From Pseudomonadota bacterium (lineage in GTDB: Bacteria; Pseudomonadota; Alphaproteobacteria; Rhizobiales; Beijerinckiaceae), in assembly GCA_023450615.1 (NCBI GenBank), contig JAEXGT010000035.1:1-60535 (forward strand): a DNA stretch of 60,535 bases. Direction: 5' to 3'. Below are positions 25,388 to 34,810 of this stretch, piece by piece. The position numbers and the translations under genes are program-made. Position 1 is the first letter of the stretch. The number at the start of each line of letters is the position of its first letter. The notes under the pieces were generated by a model that saw nothing but the letters and a program-made list of their open reading frames with translations, was not told the origin of the DNA and searched no databases.

Positions 25388-26334
25388 GATCTTTCACATA
25401 TGAGCGCGCGGATACGCCCGCTGAAGCCGCAGCCGCCGTCGCGCGCACACCTGGCGCAAAGTTCATCGCAGGTGGCACAAATCTCCTCGACTTAATGAAG
25501 CTGCAGATCGAGACGCCCACGCACCTTGTGGACGTCAACGGACTGAAGCTCGACACGATCGAACCAACCTCGGAGGGCGGGCTTCGGATCGGCGCACTTG
25601 TCCGTAACACAGACCTCGCCGCCGACGAACGTATCCGGCGTGATTATGCTGTTCTGTCCCGGGCTCTGCTCGCCGGCGCATCGGGACAATTGCGCAACCG
25701 GGCAACGACGGCAGGCAATCTTCTTCAGCGCACCCGCTGTCCCTATTTCTATGACACCGCTCAGCCCTGCAACAAACGGCAGCCCGGTAGCGGCTGTTCT
25801 GCCCTTGATGGTGTCAGTCGGCAACTCGGCATCATCGGGGTGAGCGAGGCGTGCATCGCCACCAACCCGAGCGATATGGCGGTCGCCATGCGGGTGCTCG
25901 ACGCGACGGTCGAGACGGTGAGGCCAGATGGCGGCACCAGGACGATATCGATTGACGAATTTCACCGCCTGCCTGGCGACACTCCTCACGTGGAGACGGC
26001 GCTGGAACAGGGGGAACTCATCACTGCAGTGAGCTTGCCGCCGCCTCTCGGCGGCCGGCACGTCTATCGAAAGGTGCGAGACCGCGCCTCGTATGCCTTT
26101 GCCCTCGTCTCCGTGGCGGCTGTCATTCAACAGGACGGCGCGGGGCGCGTAGCTGTGGGCGGCGTGGCGCACAAGCCTTGGCGGGTCGAAGCAGCCGAAG
26201 CCGATCTGCCACGCGGACCCAAGGCGGTCGCCGAGCAGTTGCTCGCCGGTGCCAAGCCGACGCACGACAATGCATTCAAAGTGCCGCTGGTCGAGCGTAC
26301 GCTTGGTGCGGTGATTTCCGACGCGAGGAGCTGA
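25384..26334 (+). CDS. paoB: Aldehyde oxidoreductase, FAD-binding subunit (PaoB type)
   Basis: A 316-aa FAD subunit of the molybdenum hydroxylase family. FAD-binding segments AKFIAGGTNLLDLMK and GQLRNRATTAGNLLQRTRC are visible. The insertion with cysteines RCPYFYDTAQPCNKRQPG followed by SGCSAL matches the extra [4Fe-4S] loop of PaoB and distinguishes it from generic CoxM-type subunits. It overlaps paoA by 4 bp and is separated from paoC by 3 bp. Electrons pass from the Mo site through the clusters to FAD here. Confidence 0.93.
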   Translation: MRSFTYERADTPAEAAAAVARTPGAKFIAGGTNLLDLMKLQIETPTHLVDVNGLKLDTIEPTSEGGLRIGALVRNTDLAADERIRRDYAVLSRALLAGASGQLRNRATTAGNLLQRTRCPYFYDTAQPCNKRQPGSGCSALDGVSRQLGIIGVSEACIATNPSDMAVAMRVLDATVETVRPDGGTRTISIDEFHRLPGDTPHVETALEQGELITAVSLPPPLGGRHVYRKVRDRASYAFALVSVAAVIQQDGAGRVAVGGVAHKPWRVEAAEADLPRGPKAVAEQLLAGAKPTHDNAFKVPLVERTLGAVISDARS

Positions 26335-26337
26335 GAC

Positions 26338-28557
26338 ATGCGGTTCGACACTCCCGCCGACACCAATCCAATCGACCGGCTCAAGGTTGTGGGACAGCCT
26401 ACGGACCGGATCGACGGTCGATACAAGACGACGGGCACGGCACCCTATGCCTATGAGAGGCATGATGCCGTGCCCGGACAGGCCTATGGCTTCGTGCTGG
26501 GTTCTGCAATTGCCAAAGGTCGTATCGCGGCCATGCACCTGGAGGAGGCAAAGACTGCACCAGGTGTTCTGGCAATCGTCACGACGCTCGACATGCCCCG
26601 TTTGGAGCGCGGCATGATGAATGCGGCCTATCTGTTCGGCGGACCTGTCATTCAGCATTATCACCAGGCGATTGCCGTAGTGGTTGCGGAGACCTTTGAG
26701 CAAGCCCGGGCCGCGGCTCACCTGATCCGCGTTGATTACCAGCCGGAGGCAGGCAAGTTCGATCTCGCCGCTGAAGCGCCTCATGCTCCGCTGGTCGGAG
26801 ATGATAGCGGTGAGGGCAGCAGCGGACCTCCTGAGGTTAGGGTCGGCGATTTCGAGGGTGCGTTCTCGGCGGCGGAGGTCAAATTCGACGAGAGTTACAG
26901 CACGCCCGATGAGAGCCATGCCATGATGGAGCCGCACGCCACGATAGCGGCGTGGGATGGTGATCGGCTGACCCTTTGGACCTCGCACCAGATGATCGCC
27001 TGGGGCAAAAAAGGCATTGCCAAAATCCTTGGCATACCGGAGCAGAACGTGCGCCTCGACTCGCCGTTTATCGGCGGCGGCTTCGGAGCGAAGCTGTTCA
27101 TCCGGTCTGATGCGGTTCTGGCGGCACTCGGCGCCAAAGCGGCGCGCCGGCCGGTGAAGCTGGCCCTCCCGCGCCCATTGATTGCCAACAATACCACCCA
27201 TCGGCCTGCCACGATCCAGCGCATTCGCATTGGCGCGAACCGTGACGGCACCATTACGGCCATCGCGCATGAGAGCGCTTCCGGCAATCTGGCCGATGGC
27301 AAGCCGGAGACGGCGGTGTCGCAAACAAGGCTGCTTTACGCGGGCGAAAACCGCCTGATGGCCATGCGGCTCGCTGCCCTCGACTTGCCTGAGGGCAACG
27401 CAATGCGCGCCCCCGGTGAGGCGCCCGGCATGATGGCGCTTGAGGTCGCCATGGATGAGATGGCTGAAAAGCTGAGGCTTGATCCTGTGCAATTCCGTAT
27501 TCTCAACGACACCCAGATCGATCCGGAGAACCCCGACCGACGCTTTTCTCATCGCGATCTCATTGGTTGTCTCCGGCTTGGTGCCGAACGCTTCGGTTGG
27601 GATAAGCGCAACGCCCGGCCTGCCCAGGTGCGAGATGGGAACTGGCTTGTTGGAATGGGTGTTGCGGCGGGCTTCCGAAACAACCTCCTGACAAAATCCG
27701 CTGCGCGGGTCCGGCTCGACCCGCAGGGAGTGGTAACGGTCGAGACTGACATGACCGATATCGGAACGGGCTCCTACACCATCATTGCCCAGACCGCGGC
27801 TGAGATGATGGGCGTTTCACTGGACAAGGTAGTCGTCCGTCTCGGCGATTCCTCATTCCCCGTTTCCGCAGGCTCCGGTGGGCAATGGGGTGCGAACAAC
27901 TCGACTGCCGGTGTCTATGCCGCCTGTGTCAAGCTGCGCGAAGCCGTCGTGCAGCGGCTCGGCTTCAACTCCGCCGACGCCGTGTTCTCGGACGGTGAGG
28001 TGCGATCGGGCAATCGCACTGTGCCGTTTGCCGAAGCCGCGAGCGCTGGCGAGCTTGTCGCCGAAGACTTCATTGAATATGGCGATCTCGCCAAAACGCA
28101 TCAGCAATCGACCTTCGCGGCTCATTTTGTCGAAGTTGGAGTCGATGCAGCGACCGGCGAGGTCCGGGTTAGGCGTATGCTCGCGGTGTGTGCGGCGGGC
28201 CGCATTCTCAATCCCAAATCCGCGAGAAGTCAGGTGATTGGCGCGATGACGATGGGGGCAGGGGCGGCTTTGATGGAGGAGCTGGCCGTAGACAAGCGGC
28301 GCGGCTTCTTCGTCAACCACGATCTCGCGGGCTATGAGGTCCCGGTCCATGCCGACATCCCGCACCAGGACGTCATCTTTCTCGACGAAGTGGACCCCAT
28401 GTCATCGCCCATGAAGGCAAAGGGCGTCGCCGAGCTCGGCATTTGCGGCGTCGGGGCGGCTGTCGCAAACGCGGTCTACAATGCCACCGGCATTCGCGTT
28501 CGCGACTATCCGCTCACGCTCGACAAGCTCATCAGCCACCTGCCTGAGGCGGTTTGA
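26338..28557 (+). CDS. paoC: Aldehyde oxidoreductase, molybdenum-binding subunit (PaoC type)
   Basis: A 739-aa catalytic subunit of the xanthine oxidase family. The Mo-pterin site motif is IGGGFGAKLF, with TDIGTGSYTI and AGSGGQWGANNS as further cofactor contacts. The catalytic glutamate is in KAKGVAELGICGVGAAVANA near the C-terminus. It has no signal of its own, in keeping with export by the PaoA Tat leader. Together with PaoA and PaoB it would oxidise aldehydes to acids in the periplasm. The natural substrate is unknown. A hairpin begins directly after the stop. Confidence 0.94.
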   Translation: MRFDTPADTNPIDRLKVVGQPTDRIDGRYKTTGTAPYAYERHDAVPGQAYGFVLGSAIAKGRIAAMHLEEAKTAPGVLAIVTTLDMPRLERGMMNAAYLFGGPVIQHYHQAIAVVVAETFEQARAAAHLIRVDYQPEAGKFDLAAEAPHAPLVGDDSGEGSSGPPEVRVGDFEGAFSAAEVKFDESYSTPDESHAMMEPHATIAAWDGDRLTLWTSHQMIAWGKKGIAKILGIPEQNVRLDSPFIGGGFGAKLFIRSDAVLAALGAKAARRPVKLALPRPLIANNTTHRPATIQRIRIGANRDGTITAIAHESASGNLADGKPETAVSQTRLLYAGENRLMAMRLAALDLPEGNAMRAPGEAPGMMALEVAMDEMAEKLRLDPVQFRILNDTQIDPENPDRRFSHRDLIGCLRLGAERFGWDKRNARPAQVRDGNWLVGMGVAAGFRNNLLTKSAARVRLDPQGVVTVETDMTDIGTGSYTIIAQTAAEMMGVSLDKVVVRLGDSSFPVSAGSGGQWGANNSTAGVYAACVKLREAVVQRLGFNSADAVFSDGEVRSGNRTVPFAEAASAGELVAEDFIEYGDLAKTHQQSTFAAHFVEVGVDAATGEVRVRRMLAVCAAGRILNPKSARSQVIGAMTMGAGAALMEELAVDKRRGFFVNHDLAGYEVPVHADIPHQDVIFLDEVDPMSSPMKAKGVAELGICGVGAAVANAVYNATGIRVRDYPLTLDKLISHLPEAV

Positions 28558-28583
28558 GAGGCGCCCGCGCTCAGGGGCGCTTC
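28558..28583. terminator. Hairpin directly after paoC
   Basis: GAGGCGCCC pairs with GGGCGCTTC (one G-T pair) across an 8-nt loop, starting at the base after the paoC stop. No long T-run follows. It probably ends the pao transcript. Confidence 0.5.
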
Positions 28584-28656
28584 TGAAGGGTCCGGGCGGG
28601 CAACGGTTAACTTGTCCCTTGCTCCTTTGGGCCATAGACAGACCCGATGATGCTCG

Positions 28657-28684
28657 CTTTTCCACCGTCACAAATCTGTATAAT
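28657..28684 (+). promoter_or_regulatory. Possible sigma-70-type promoter of the RND operon
   Basis: A consensus -10 TATAAT lies at 28679-28684, with a weak -35 (CTTTTC) 16 bp upstream. It is about 95 bp before the start of the efflux adaptor gene. Only the -10 is convincing. Confidence 0.35.
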
Positions 28685-28779
28685 ATGTCCGAGCAAGCTA
28701 AGCGGGACAAATCCGCCGAGGGCCAAAAACAATAACGTTCAGGTAATATTGCATCACTGATGCCGGTCAGGAGGTTCGC

Positions 28780-29934
28780 ATGCGTTGTCTCCGATCTATT
28801 CTTGTTGTTGGCGTTACTCACGGCTTTCTAGCTTTCGGCGGCTTGGCCCACGCACAAGGGGGGCCGCCGCCGCAAGCGCCGCCCGTCACTGTTGCGAAAC
28901 CTGTAGTCAAGGACATCGTCGAGCAAACTGATTTCATCGGGCGGTTCGAGGCTATCGATCAGGTCGATATTCGCGCGCGGGTCTCGGGCTATCTCGACAA
29001 GGTGCATTTTCAGGATGGAACCTTCGTCAAGGCGGGAGACCCTCTTTTTACCATCGATCAGCGGCCTTATCGAAACGCCCTTGAGCAGGCGCAGGCTGCG
29101 GTGACGTCCTCTCAAGTCCGCATGGAATTTGCGCAGAGTGATCTCGACCGTGCCGAGCAACTGCGCCGCACCGGCAACATCACCGACCAGCTTCATGACC
29201 AACGGCGACAGGCCTTCCTGACGGCAAAAGCCGAACTCGACAGGGCACAGGCGGCGCTCCGGCAGGCCCAGTTGGATCTGGAATTCACCGAGATCAAATC
29301 CCCCTTGTCCGGAAAGATTTCCCGCAAGCTCGTCTCCGAGGGCAATCTCGTCAATGCCAACGAGACAGTTCTGACGAACGTTCTCTCGCTCGATCCGATT
29401 CAATTCTATTTCGACATAGACGAACGCTCTTTCCTGGCCCTCTCTCGCCAGATGCAAGGAGGGACGAAAATATCTACTAACGGAGAGAGCAATGAGGTTC
29501 TGCTCACTCTGACCGACGAGCGCCTTGGGCAGCGCAAGGGACAGCTTGATTTTGTCGATAATCGTCTGGATGCCGCCAGCGGCACCATGCGCGCTCGTGC
29601 GATCTTTGAGAACGCGGATCTTTTTCTGACTCCCGGCCTGTTCGGCCGGGTCACAATCGGTGCCTCGGATCCATACAAGGGCATTCTCATCCCGGATGAG
29701 GCGATTGGCAGCGATCAGGATCGGCGCGTCGTGAACGTCGTCGGCGACAATAACGTCGTCAATCTCAAACCCGTGCGGATCGGCCCGAGGATCGACGGCT
29801 ACAGGGTCATCCGAGACGGTTTGACCGGAAACGAAACAATCGTGGTGAATGGCCTCGTCCGGGTGCGTCCTGGGTCGCCCATCACGCCGCAGATGACGAC
29901 GCTTCCTCCAATACGCGAGCGGAACGGCACCTGA
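28780..29934 (+). CDS. RND efflux periplasmic adaptor (AcrA/MexA type)
   Basis: A 384-aa membrane fusion protein with a signal peptide (ILVVGVTHGFLAFGGLAHAQ). The lipoyl halves lie around RVSGYLDKVHFQDGTFVKAGD and LEFTEIKSPLSGKISRKLVSEGNLV, with a helical hairpin between them. Beta-barrel and membrane-proximal domains complete it (DERSFLALSRQMQ..., ILIPDEAIGSDQDRR). There is no lipobox cysteine after the signal, so it may not be lipidated. CAGGAGG precedes the ATG. It pairs with the RND pump 23 bp downstream; no outer-membrane factor gene is present. Confidence 0.92.
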   Translation: MRCLRSILVVGVTHGFLAFGGLAHAQGGPPPQAPPVTVAKPVVKDIVEQTDFIGRFEAIDQVDIRARVSGYLDKVHFQDGTFVKAGDPLFTIDQRPYRNALEQAQAAVTSSQVRMEFAQSDLDRAEQLRRTGNITDQLHDQRRQAFLTAKAELDRAQAALRQAQLDLEFTEIKSPLSGKISRKLVSEGNLVNANETVLTNVLSLDPIQFYFDIDERSFLALSRQMQGGTKISTNGESNEVLLTLTDERLGQRKGQLDFVDNRLDAASGTMRARAIFENADLFLTPGLFGRVTIGASDPYKGILIPDEAIGSDQDRRVVNVVGDNNVVNLKPVRIGPRIDGYRVIRDGLTGNETIVVNGLVRVRPGSPITPQMTTLPPIRERNGT

Positions 29935-29957
29935 TCTCACGCGAGGGGGAGGCCCTC

Positions 29958-32900
29958 ATGCGCTTTGCACATTTCTTCGTCGATCGGCCCATCTTCGCAA
30001 CGGTCCTGTCGGTTCTCTTCCTCATCGTCGGTGGGATCGCGTACACCATTCTGCCGGTTGCCCAATATCCGGACATCACGCCACCCACCGTCGTAGTCCG
30101 GGCCAGCTATCCTGGAGCGGATGCTCAAACGGTCGCTGCCACTGTGGCAACCCCGCTGGAGCAGCAGATCAATGGTGTCGAGGACATGCTGTACATGTCC
30201 TCCTATTCCACTGGCGACGGCTCCATGGCCCTGACGATCACGTTCAAGCTAGGGGCCGATCTCGATACGGCTCAGGTCCTCGTGCAGAACCGGGTCGCCA
30301 TCGCCACGCCGCGCCTGCCCGAAGAGGTGCGGCGTCTCGGCGTCACGACGCTGAAGAGCTCTCCCGACCTGATGATGGTCGTGCATATGCTCTCGCCGGA
30401 CAATTCCTACGACCAACTCTATATTTCGAACTATGCCCGCAACTACGTGCGCGACATTCTCCTGCGCCTCGACGGCGTGGGCGACATCATTATCTTCGGT
30501 GAGAGATTGTATTCTCTCCGGATCTGGCTCGATCCCGAAAAGCTCGCATCTTATGGGCTGACATCCAGCGACGTTGTCCGCGCCATTCAGGATCAGAACG
30601 TTCAGGTATCCGGCGGCGCGTTGGGGCAAGAGCCGACCCCGACGGATGCGGCTTTCCAGCTCACGGTCACAACGCAGGGACGTTTCGAGGATCCGCGGGA
30701 GTTCCGGTCTGTCATCGTCCACTCCACGCCGGAAGGGCGTCTGGTCAGACTGCTGGATGTTGCCCGGATCGAACTCGGCGCTCAGGAATATGTGACAAAT
30801 TCTTACCTCAACGGGAAGCCTGCCGTCGCCCTCGGAATTTTTCAGCGCCCCGGCACGAACGCTCTCGCGGCGTCGGATCGGATCATCAAGACCATGGAGG
30901 AGCTGAAAACCAATTTCCCAGCAGGGATCGGCTATCAGATCATCTACAATCCCACAGAGTTCATCGCGGCCAGCGTTAACGAGGTTTACAAGACGCTGTT
31001 CGAGGCGACGGCGCTCGTCGTCCTCGTAGTGATCATTTTTCTTCAGAGCTGGCGCACCGCCCTCATTCCCATTGTCGCGATCCCTGTTTCCCTGATCGGA
31101 ACTTTCGCCGCCATGGCGGCGCTCGGCTTCTCGCTGAACACCTTGACCCTGTTCGGCATGGTTCTTGCCATCGGCATCGTGGTCGATGATGCCATCGTGG
31201 TGGTCGAGAACGTGGAGCGCAACATCGCTCTCGGCCTCTCGCCGAAGGATGCCGCTCACAGGACGATGGACGAAGTCGGCACTGCACTTGTCGCCATTGC
31301 GCTGGTGCTGGTGGCGGTCTTCGTGCCGACTGCTTTCATTCCCGGCATTTCAGGCCAGTTCTACCGGCAGTTCGCGCTCACCATCGCAGTCTCGACGGTG
31401 ATCTCGGCTTTCAACTCCCTGACATTGTCGCCAGCCCTCGCCGCATGGCTCTTGAAGCCACACAGTCACGAGCCTCCGAAGAACCCGCTTGTTCGGGCCG
31501 GAAAGGCCCTGGCCGGAGGGTTCAACCGGGGCTTCGATGCGACCTCGCGCGGATATGCCAGAGCGGTCGGCTCGGTCGTGCGGCACAAGCTGATCGTACT
31601 TCCCATCTACGCGGGATTGCTGGCAGGCACGGTCTGGATTGCCAATCATGTACCGCGCGGGTTCATTCCGACGCTCGATCAGGGCTATGCCATCGTGGTC
31701 ATTCAGCTGCCGGACGGTTCCGCATTGTCTCGCACCAATGCCGTCGTGGAGAGGGCCTCAAAAATCATCCAGGAAACGCCAGGCGTTCAGAATGCGGTCG
31801 CCTTCGCGGGTTTTTCCGGCGCGACCTTCACCAACGCGACGAATGCCGCGGCCATCTTCGCCCCGTTCAAGCCGTTTGACGAACGGATCGAGGCCGGGGA
31901 CTCGGCGACCAAGATCATCGGCGATCTCTTCGCGCGCATGCAGCAGATCGAAGAGGCCTTCATTATCGCCATTCCGCCGCCACCTGTGCGCGGGCTCGGC
32001 AATTCGGGCGGCTTCAAGATCCAGCTTCAGAACAGAACCGGCGACGAGGTCCAGGGCATTCTCGCTGTCGCATATCAGCTGATGGGACAAGCCCGTCAGA
32101 ACCCGAACCTTGTCGGCGTTTTCACGACGTTCTCGGCGAACTCGCCCCAGGTTTATCTGGAGATCGACCGCCAGAAGGCGAGCATCCTGAACGTGCCTAT
32201 TCCGAGCATCTTCGAGACGCTCCGGATCAATCTCGGCACGGCTTATGTAAATGACTTCAATGCATTCGGCCGAGTCTATCAGGTCAGGGCCCAGGCCGAT
32301 CAACGGTTCAGAGTGGAGCAGGAGGACATTAATCGGCTGCGCGTCCGCTCCGCGACGGGGGCTCTCGTGCCATTGGGCACCCTTGTCGAGATGCGTGAGG
32401 TGTCGGGCCCCGATCTGGTTCAGCGCTATAACATGTTCACCTCGGTTGCCCTGCAGGGCGATGCGGCTCCCGGAATCTCTTCGGGAGATGCGCTCAACGC
32501 CATGGAGGATCTAGTTCGGCAGAACCTCTCGCCGGGAATGGGGTTCGAGTGGACCGAGCTGGCCTTCCAGGAACGGCAGACCGGAAACACGGCCGTGTTC
32601 ATCTTCGCCCTCTCGGTGCTCTTCGTTTTTCTCGTGCTTGCGGCCCAGTATGAAAGCTGGTCCCTCCCGCTTGCCATCATCCTCATCGTTCCGATGAGCG
32701 TTCTCTCCGCTCTGATCGGTGTCATGATACGAGGGCAGGACAACAACATCCTGACGCAGATCGGCCTCGTGGTCCTGGTTGGACTGGCTGCGAAGAATGC
32801 CATCCTTATCGTCGAATTCGCCCGGCAGGCGGAATCTGAAGGGAAATCTCCCACAGAGGCGGTCATCGAGGCTTGCCGATTGAGGCTTCGCCCGATCCTG

Positions 32901-33158
32901 ATGACAGCGTTCGCCTTTATTCTCGGCGTGTTGCCGCTCGTGATCGCAACCGGGCCAGGGGCCGAGATGCGACAGGCGCTGGGAACTGCAGTGCTCTTCG
33001 GAATGATCGGGGTGACGCTCTTCGGGCTGTTCCTGACGCCTGTCTTCTACGTCGCCTTGCGAATGTTGGTCCTGCGGATGGGGAGACAGGGACAATCCGA
33101 ACCGATCGAGGCTCGTCCGTCGCCGGTCGAGGAGACGAGGGCAGGGGCTGGTTCCTGA
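29958..33158 (+). CDS. RND efflux pump, HAE1 (AcrB/MexB) family
   Basis: A 1066-aa inner-membrane drug/proton antiporter. The N-terminus (HFFVDRPIFATVLSVLFLIVG) and the duplicated halves of six membrane helices and a large periplasmic loop each are clear. The proton-relay aspartates are in AIGIVVDDAIVVVENVERN, and LTQIGLVVLVGLAAKNAILIVEF is the conserved helix of the second half. Such pumps expel hydrophobic compounds from periplasm and membrane through a TolC-like channel encoded elsewhere. Translationally close to its adaptor. Substrates cannot be predicted. Confidence 0.95.
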   Translation: MRFAHFFVDRPIFATVLSVLFLIVGGIAYTILPVAQYPDITPPTVVVRASYPGADAQTVAATVATPLEQQINGVEDMLYMSSYSTGDGSMALTITFKLGADLDTAQVLVQNRVAIATPRLPEEVRRLGVTTLKSSPDLMMVVHMLSPDNSYDQLYISNYARNYVRDILLRLDGVGDIIIFGERLYSLRIWLDPEKLASYGLTSSDVVRAIQDQNVQVSGGALGQEPTPTDAAFQLTVTTQGRFEDPREFRSVIVHSTPEGRLVRLLDVARIELGAQEYVTNSYLNGKPAVALGIFQRPGTNALAASDRIIKTMEELKTNFPAGIGYQIIYNPTEFIAASVNEVYKTLFEATALVVLVVIIFLQSWRTALIPIVAIPVSLIGTFAAMAALGFSLNTLTLFGMVLAIGIVVDDAIVVVENVERNIALGLSPKDAAHRTMDEVGTALVAIALVLVAVFVPTAFIPGISGQFYRQFALTIAVSTVISAFNSLTLSPALAAWLLKPHSHEPPKNPLVRAGKALAGGFNRGFDATSRGYARAVGSVVRHKLIVLPIYAGLLAGTVWIANHVPRGFIPTLDQGYAIVVIQLPDGSALSRTNAVVERASKIIQETPGVQNAVAFAGFSGATFTNATNAAAIFAPFKPFDERIEAGDSATKIIGDLFARMQQIEEAFIIAIPPPPVRGLGNSGGFKIQLQNRTGDEVQGILAVAYQLMGQARQNPNLVGVFTTFSANSPQVYLEIDRQKASILNVPIPSIFETLRINLGTAYVNDFNAFGRVYQVRAQADQRFRVEQEDINRLRVRSATGALVPLGTLVEMREVSGPDLVQRYNMFTSVALQGDAAPGISSGDALNAMEDLVRQNLSPGMGFEWTELAFQERQTGNTAVFIFALSVLFVFLVLAAQYESWSLPLAIILIVPMSVLSALIGVMIRGQDNNILTQIGLVVLVGLAAKNAILIVEFARQAESEGKSPTEAVIEACRLRLRPILMTAFAFILGVLPLVIATGPGAEMRQALGTAVLFGMIGVTLFGLFLTPVFYVALRMLVLRMGRQGQSEPIEARPSPVEETRAGAGS

Positions 33159-33219
33159 TCCAGGTGCCCTAAAACCAGCTTTCCTATGATGCCGCCCTGG
33201 CCTCGAATGGAGAAAGATC

Positions 33220-34470
33220 ATGGATGCAGCTCAGGTCTCCAGTATTGCGCGATGGGTTACGCAGGCGGGGCTGAGCGGAATGGCGGAGCCGGACCTCCTG
33301 CACGGCTTCTGTAGTCGGCTGGTGGAGGCGGGATTGCCCCTGACGCGTGGCAATATGGTCATCGACACCCTGCACCCGGTCTATGAAGGACGTGCCTTCC
33401 GATGGCGCTGTGATCCGGCGGAGATCGATCCCGTGATCTCCTATGGCCGCACCAATGAGGGTGAGGCAGCCGCCAACTGGCAGCGCAGCACCTACTATCA
33501 TCTCCTCAGTACCGGCGAGGACGCATTGCGCCGCAGGATTGGTCCGGAGCACCCGGCGGACTTTTCCGTTCTTGAGGACCTGCGCTTGGAGCGGCAGACG
33601 GATTACCTGGCACTCGTCCATCGCTTTGGAGCGGAAGGGACGATCGGCGAGATGGATTGCGTTTACTCTTCATGGACGACAGACGCACCGCTTGGTTTCA
33701 GCGATGCGCAACTGGCTCTTCTGCGTGAGCTTACTCTTCCGCTTGCGCTGGCCATGAAATGCGCATCGCTGGCCCGTATCGCCGAGACTCTTGTCACCAC
33801 TTATCTCGGCCGGGATGCTGGCCGGAGGGTCCTGAGCGGCCGGATCGCGCGGGGAGTGACCGATCGGATTCAGGCCGTTCTCTGGTTCAGCGACCTGCGT
33901 GGCTTCACTCGCATCACCGACACGGCCTCTCCCGAGCAGATCATTCCCTTCCTGAATGATTATGCCGAGGCCATCATCTCATCGATTCATCAGGCTGGCG
34001 GTGATGTCCTGAAGCTGATCGGCGACGGAGCCCTCGCGATATTCAATGCAAACAGCCTAGGGGAGGCTTGTCGCTGCGCTCTCAAGGCCGAGGCCTTGAT
34101 GCGGGCTCAGATCAGCGGGCTCAACGAAGACCGCCTGTCCAGAGGCGTCCCGATTGCCGAAGCTTATCTCGGTCTGCATATCGGCGAAGTCTTCTATGGC
34201 AATATCGGCAGCCAAGAGCGGCTGGATTTTACGGTCGTTGGGCCTGCCGTGAATGAGGTCAGCCGGATCGCTGCTCTCTGCCACTCGGTGGAGAGAGAGG
34301 TGCTCATCTCCTCCGCTTTCTTCTCGGCTGCCTCGGCGAACGATCAAGCGGATCTCGTCTCCGTCGGCCGGTATGCTCTCAGAGGGGTAAGCCGCGCGCA
34401 GGAACTCTTCACCCTCGACCCCGGAACGGTCGGCCACGGCGGGGCGCCGCAGTCGATGCCATCGCCATAG
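33220..34470 (+). CDS. Class III adenylate cyclase with N-terminal sensor-like region
   Basis: A 416-aa soluble protein. Residues 1-195 form an uncharacterised region, and the cyclase homology domain follows (about 220-395). The metal-binding aspartates are in WFSDLRGFTRITD and LIGDGALAIF. Purine-selecting residues look adenylate-type (Lys in VLKLIGDG, Asp in LDFTVVGPAVNEVSRI), and the transition-state Asn and Arg (NEVSR) are present, so it should be active. Homologues in rhizobia are numerous. It lies 61 bp after the RND pump and may be co-transcribed, but a functional link is not shown. Confidence 0.9.
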   Translation: MDAAQVSSIARWVTQAGLSGMAEPDLLHGFCSRLVEAGLPLTRGNMVIDTLHPVYEGRAFRWRCDPAEIDPVISYGRTNEGEAAANWQRSTYYHLLSTGEDALRRRIGPEHPADFSVLEDLRLERQTDYLALVHRFGAEGTIGEMDCVYSSWTTDAPLGFSDAQLALLRELTLPLALAMKCASLARIAETLVTTYLGRDAGRRVLSGRIARGVTDRIQAVLWFSDLRGFTRITDTASPEQIIPFLNDYAEAIISSIHQAGGDVLKLIGDGALAIFNANSLGEACRCALKAEALMRAQISGLNEDRLSRGVPIAEAYLGLHIGEVFYGNIGSQERLDFTVVGPAVNEVSRIAALCHSVEREVLISSAFFSAASANDQADLVSVGRYALRGVSRAQELFTLDPGTVGHGGAPQSMPSP

Positions 34471-34810
34471 CGGTGACTGGCCAGCCGCTATTTCAGACCG
34501 ATCTTTCATCCGTCGCAGGCTGGGGAGCGAAAGCGAGGCAACAGACTCTTCTCCTGGTCGAAAGAGAGATGATGTAATAAAGTTAACCTGCGAAAATCCT
34601 TCGATTCAGACTGAAGTGAGACTGCTCCAGGGGCTCAGGAAAAGTTATCGCTGCCCATACGGACGAAAGGGGGATTGAAACGCGATTGGAATGAAACATT
34701 TAGGCCAGTCACGAGCCTTCGTCTTTCAGCCTTTCCACCGTCATGATGGAAGGGCCGGAGGTCTGAGCGCGCCACTGCAGCTTCGATGAAGCATCTTTAG
34801 GGAAGCCCCC
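34471..34810. other. Intergenic region upstream of the pentose ABC operon
   Basis: No gene is supported. An imperfect inverted repeat around TTTCCACCGTCATGATGGAA (34732-34751) is the only structure noted and is weak. The promoter of the sugar operon is expected here; no regulator gene of the sugar operon lies in the window. Confidence 0.4.
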
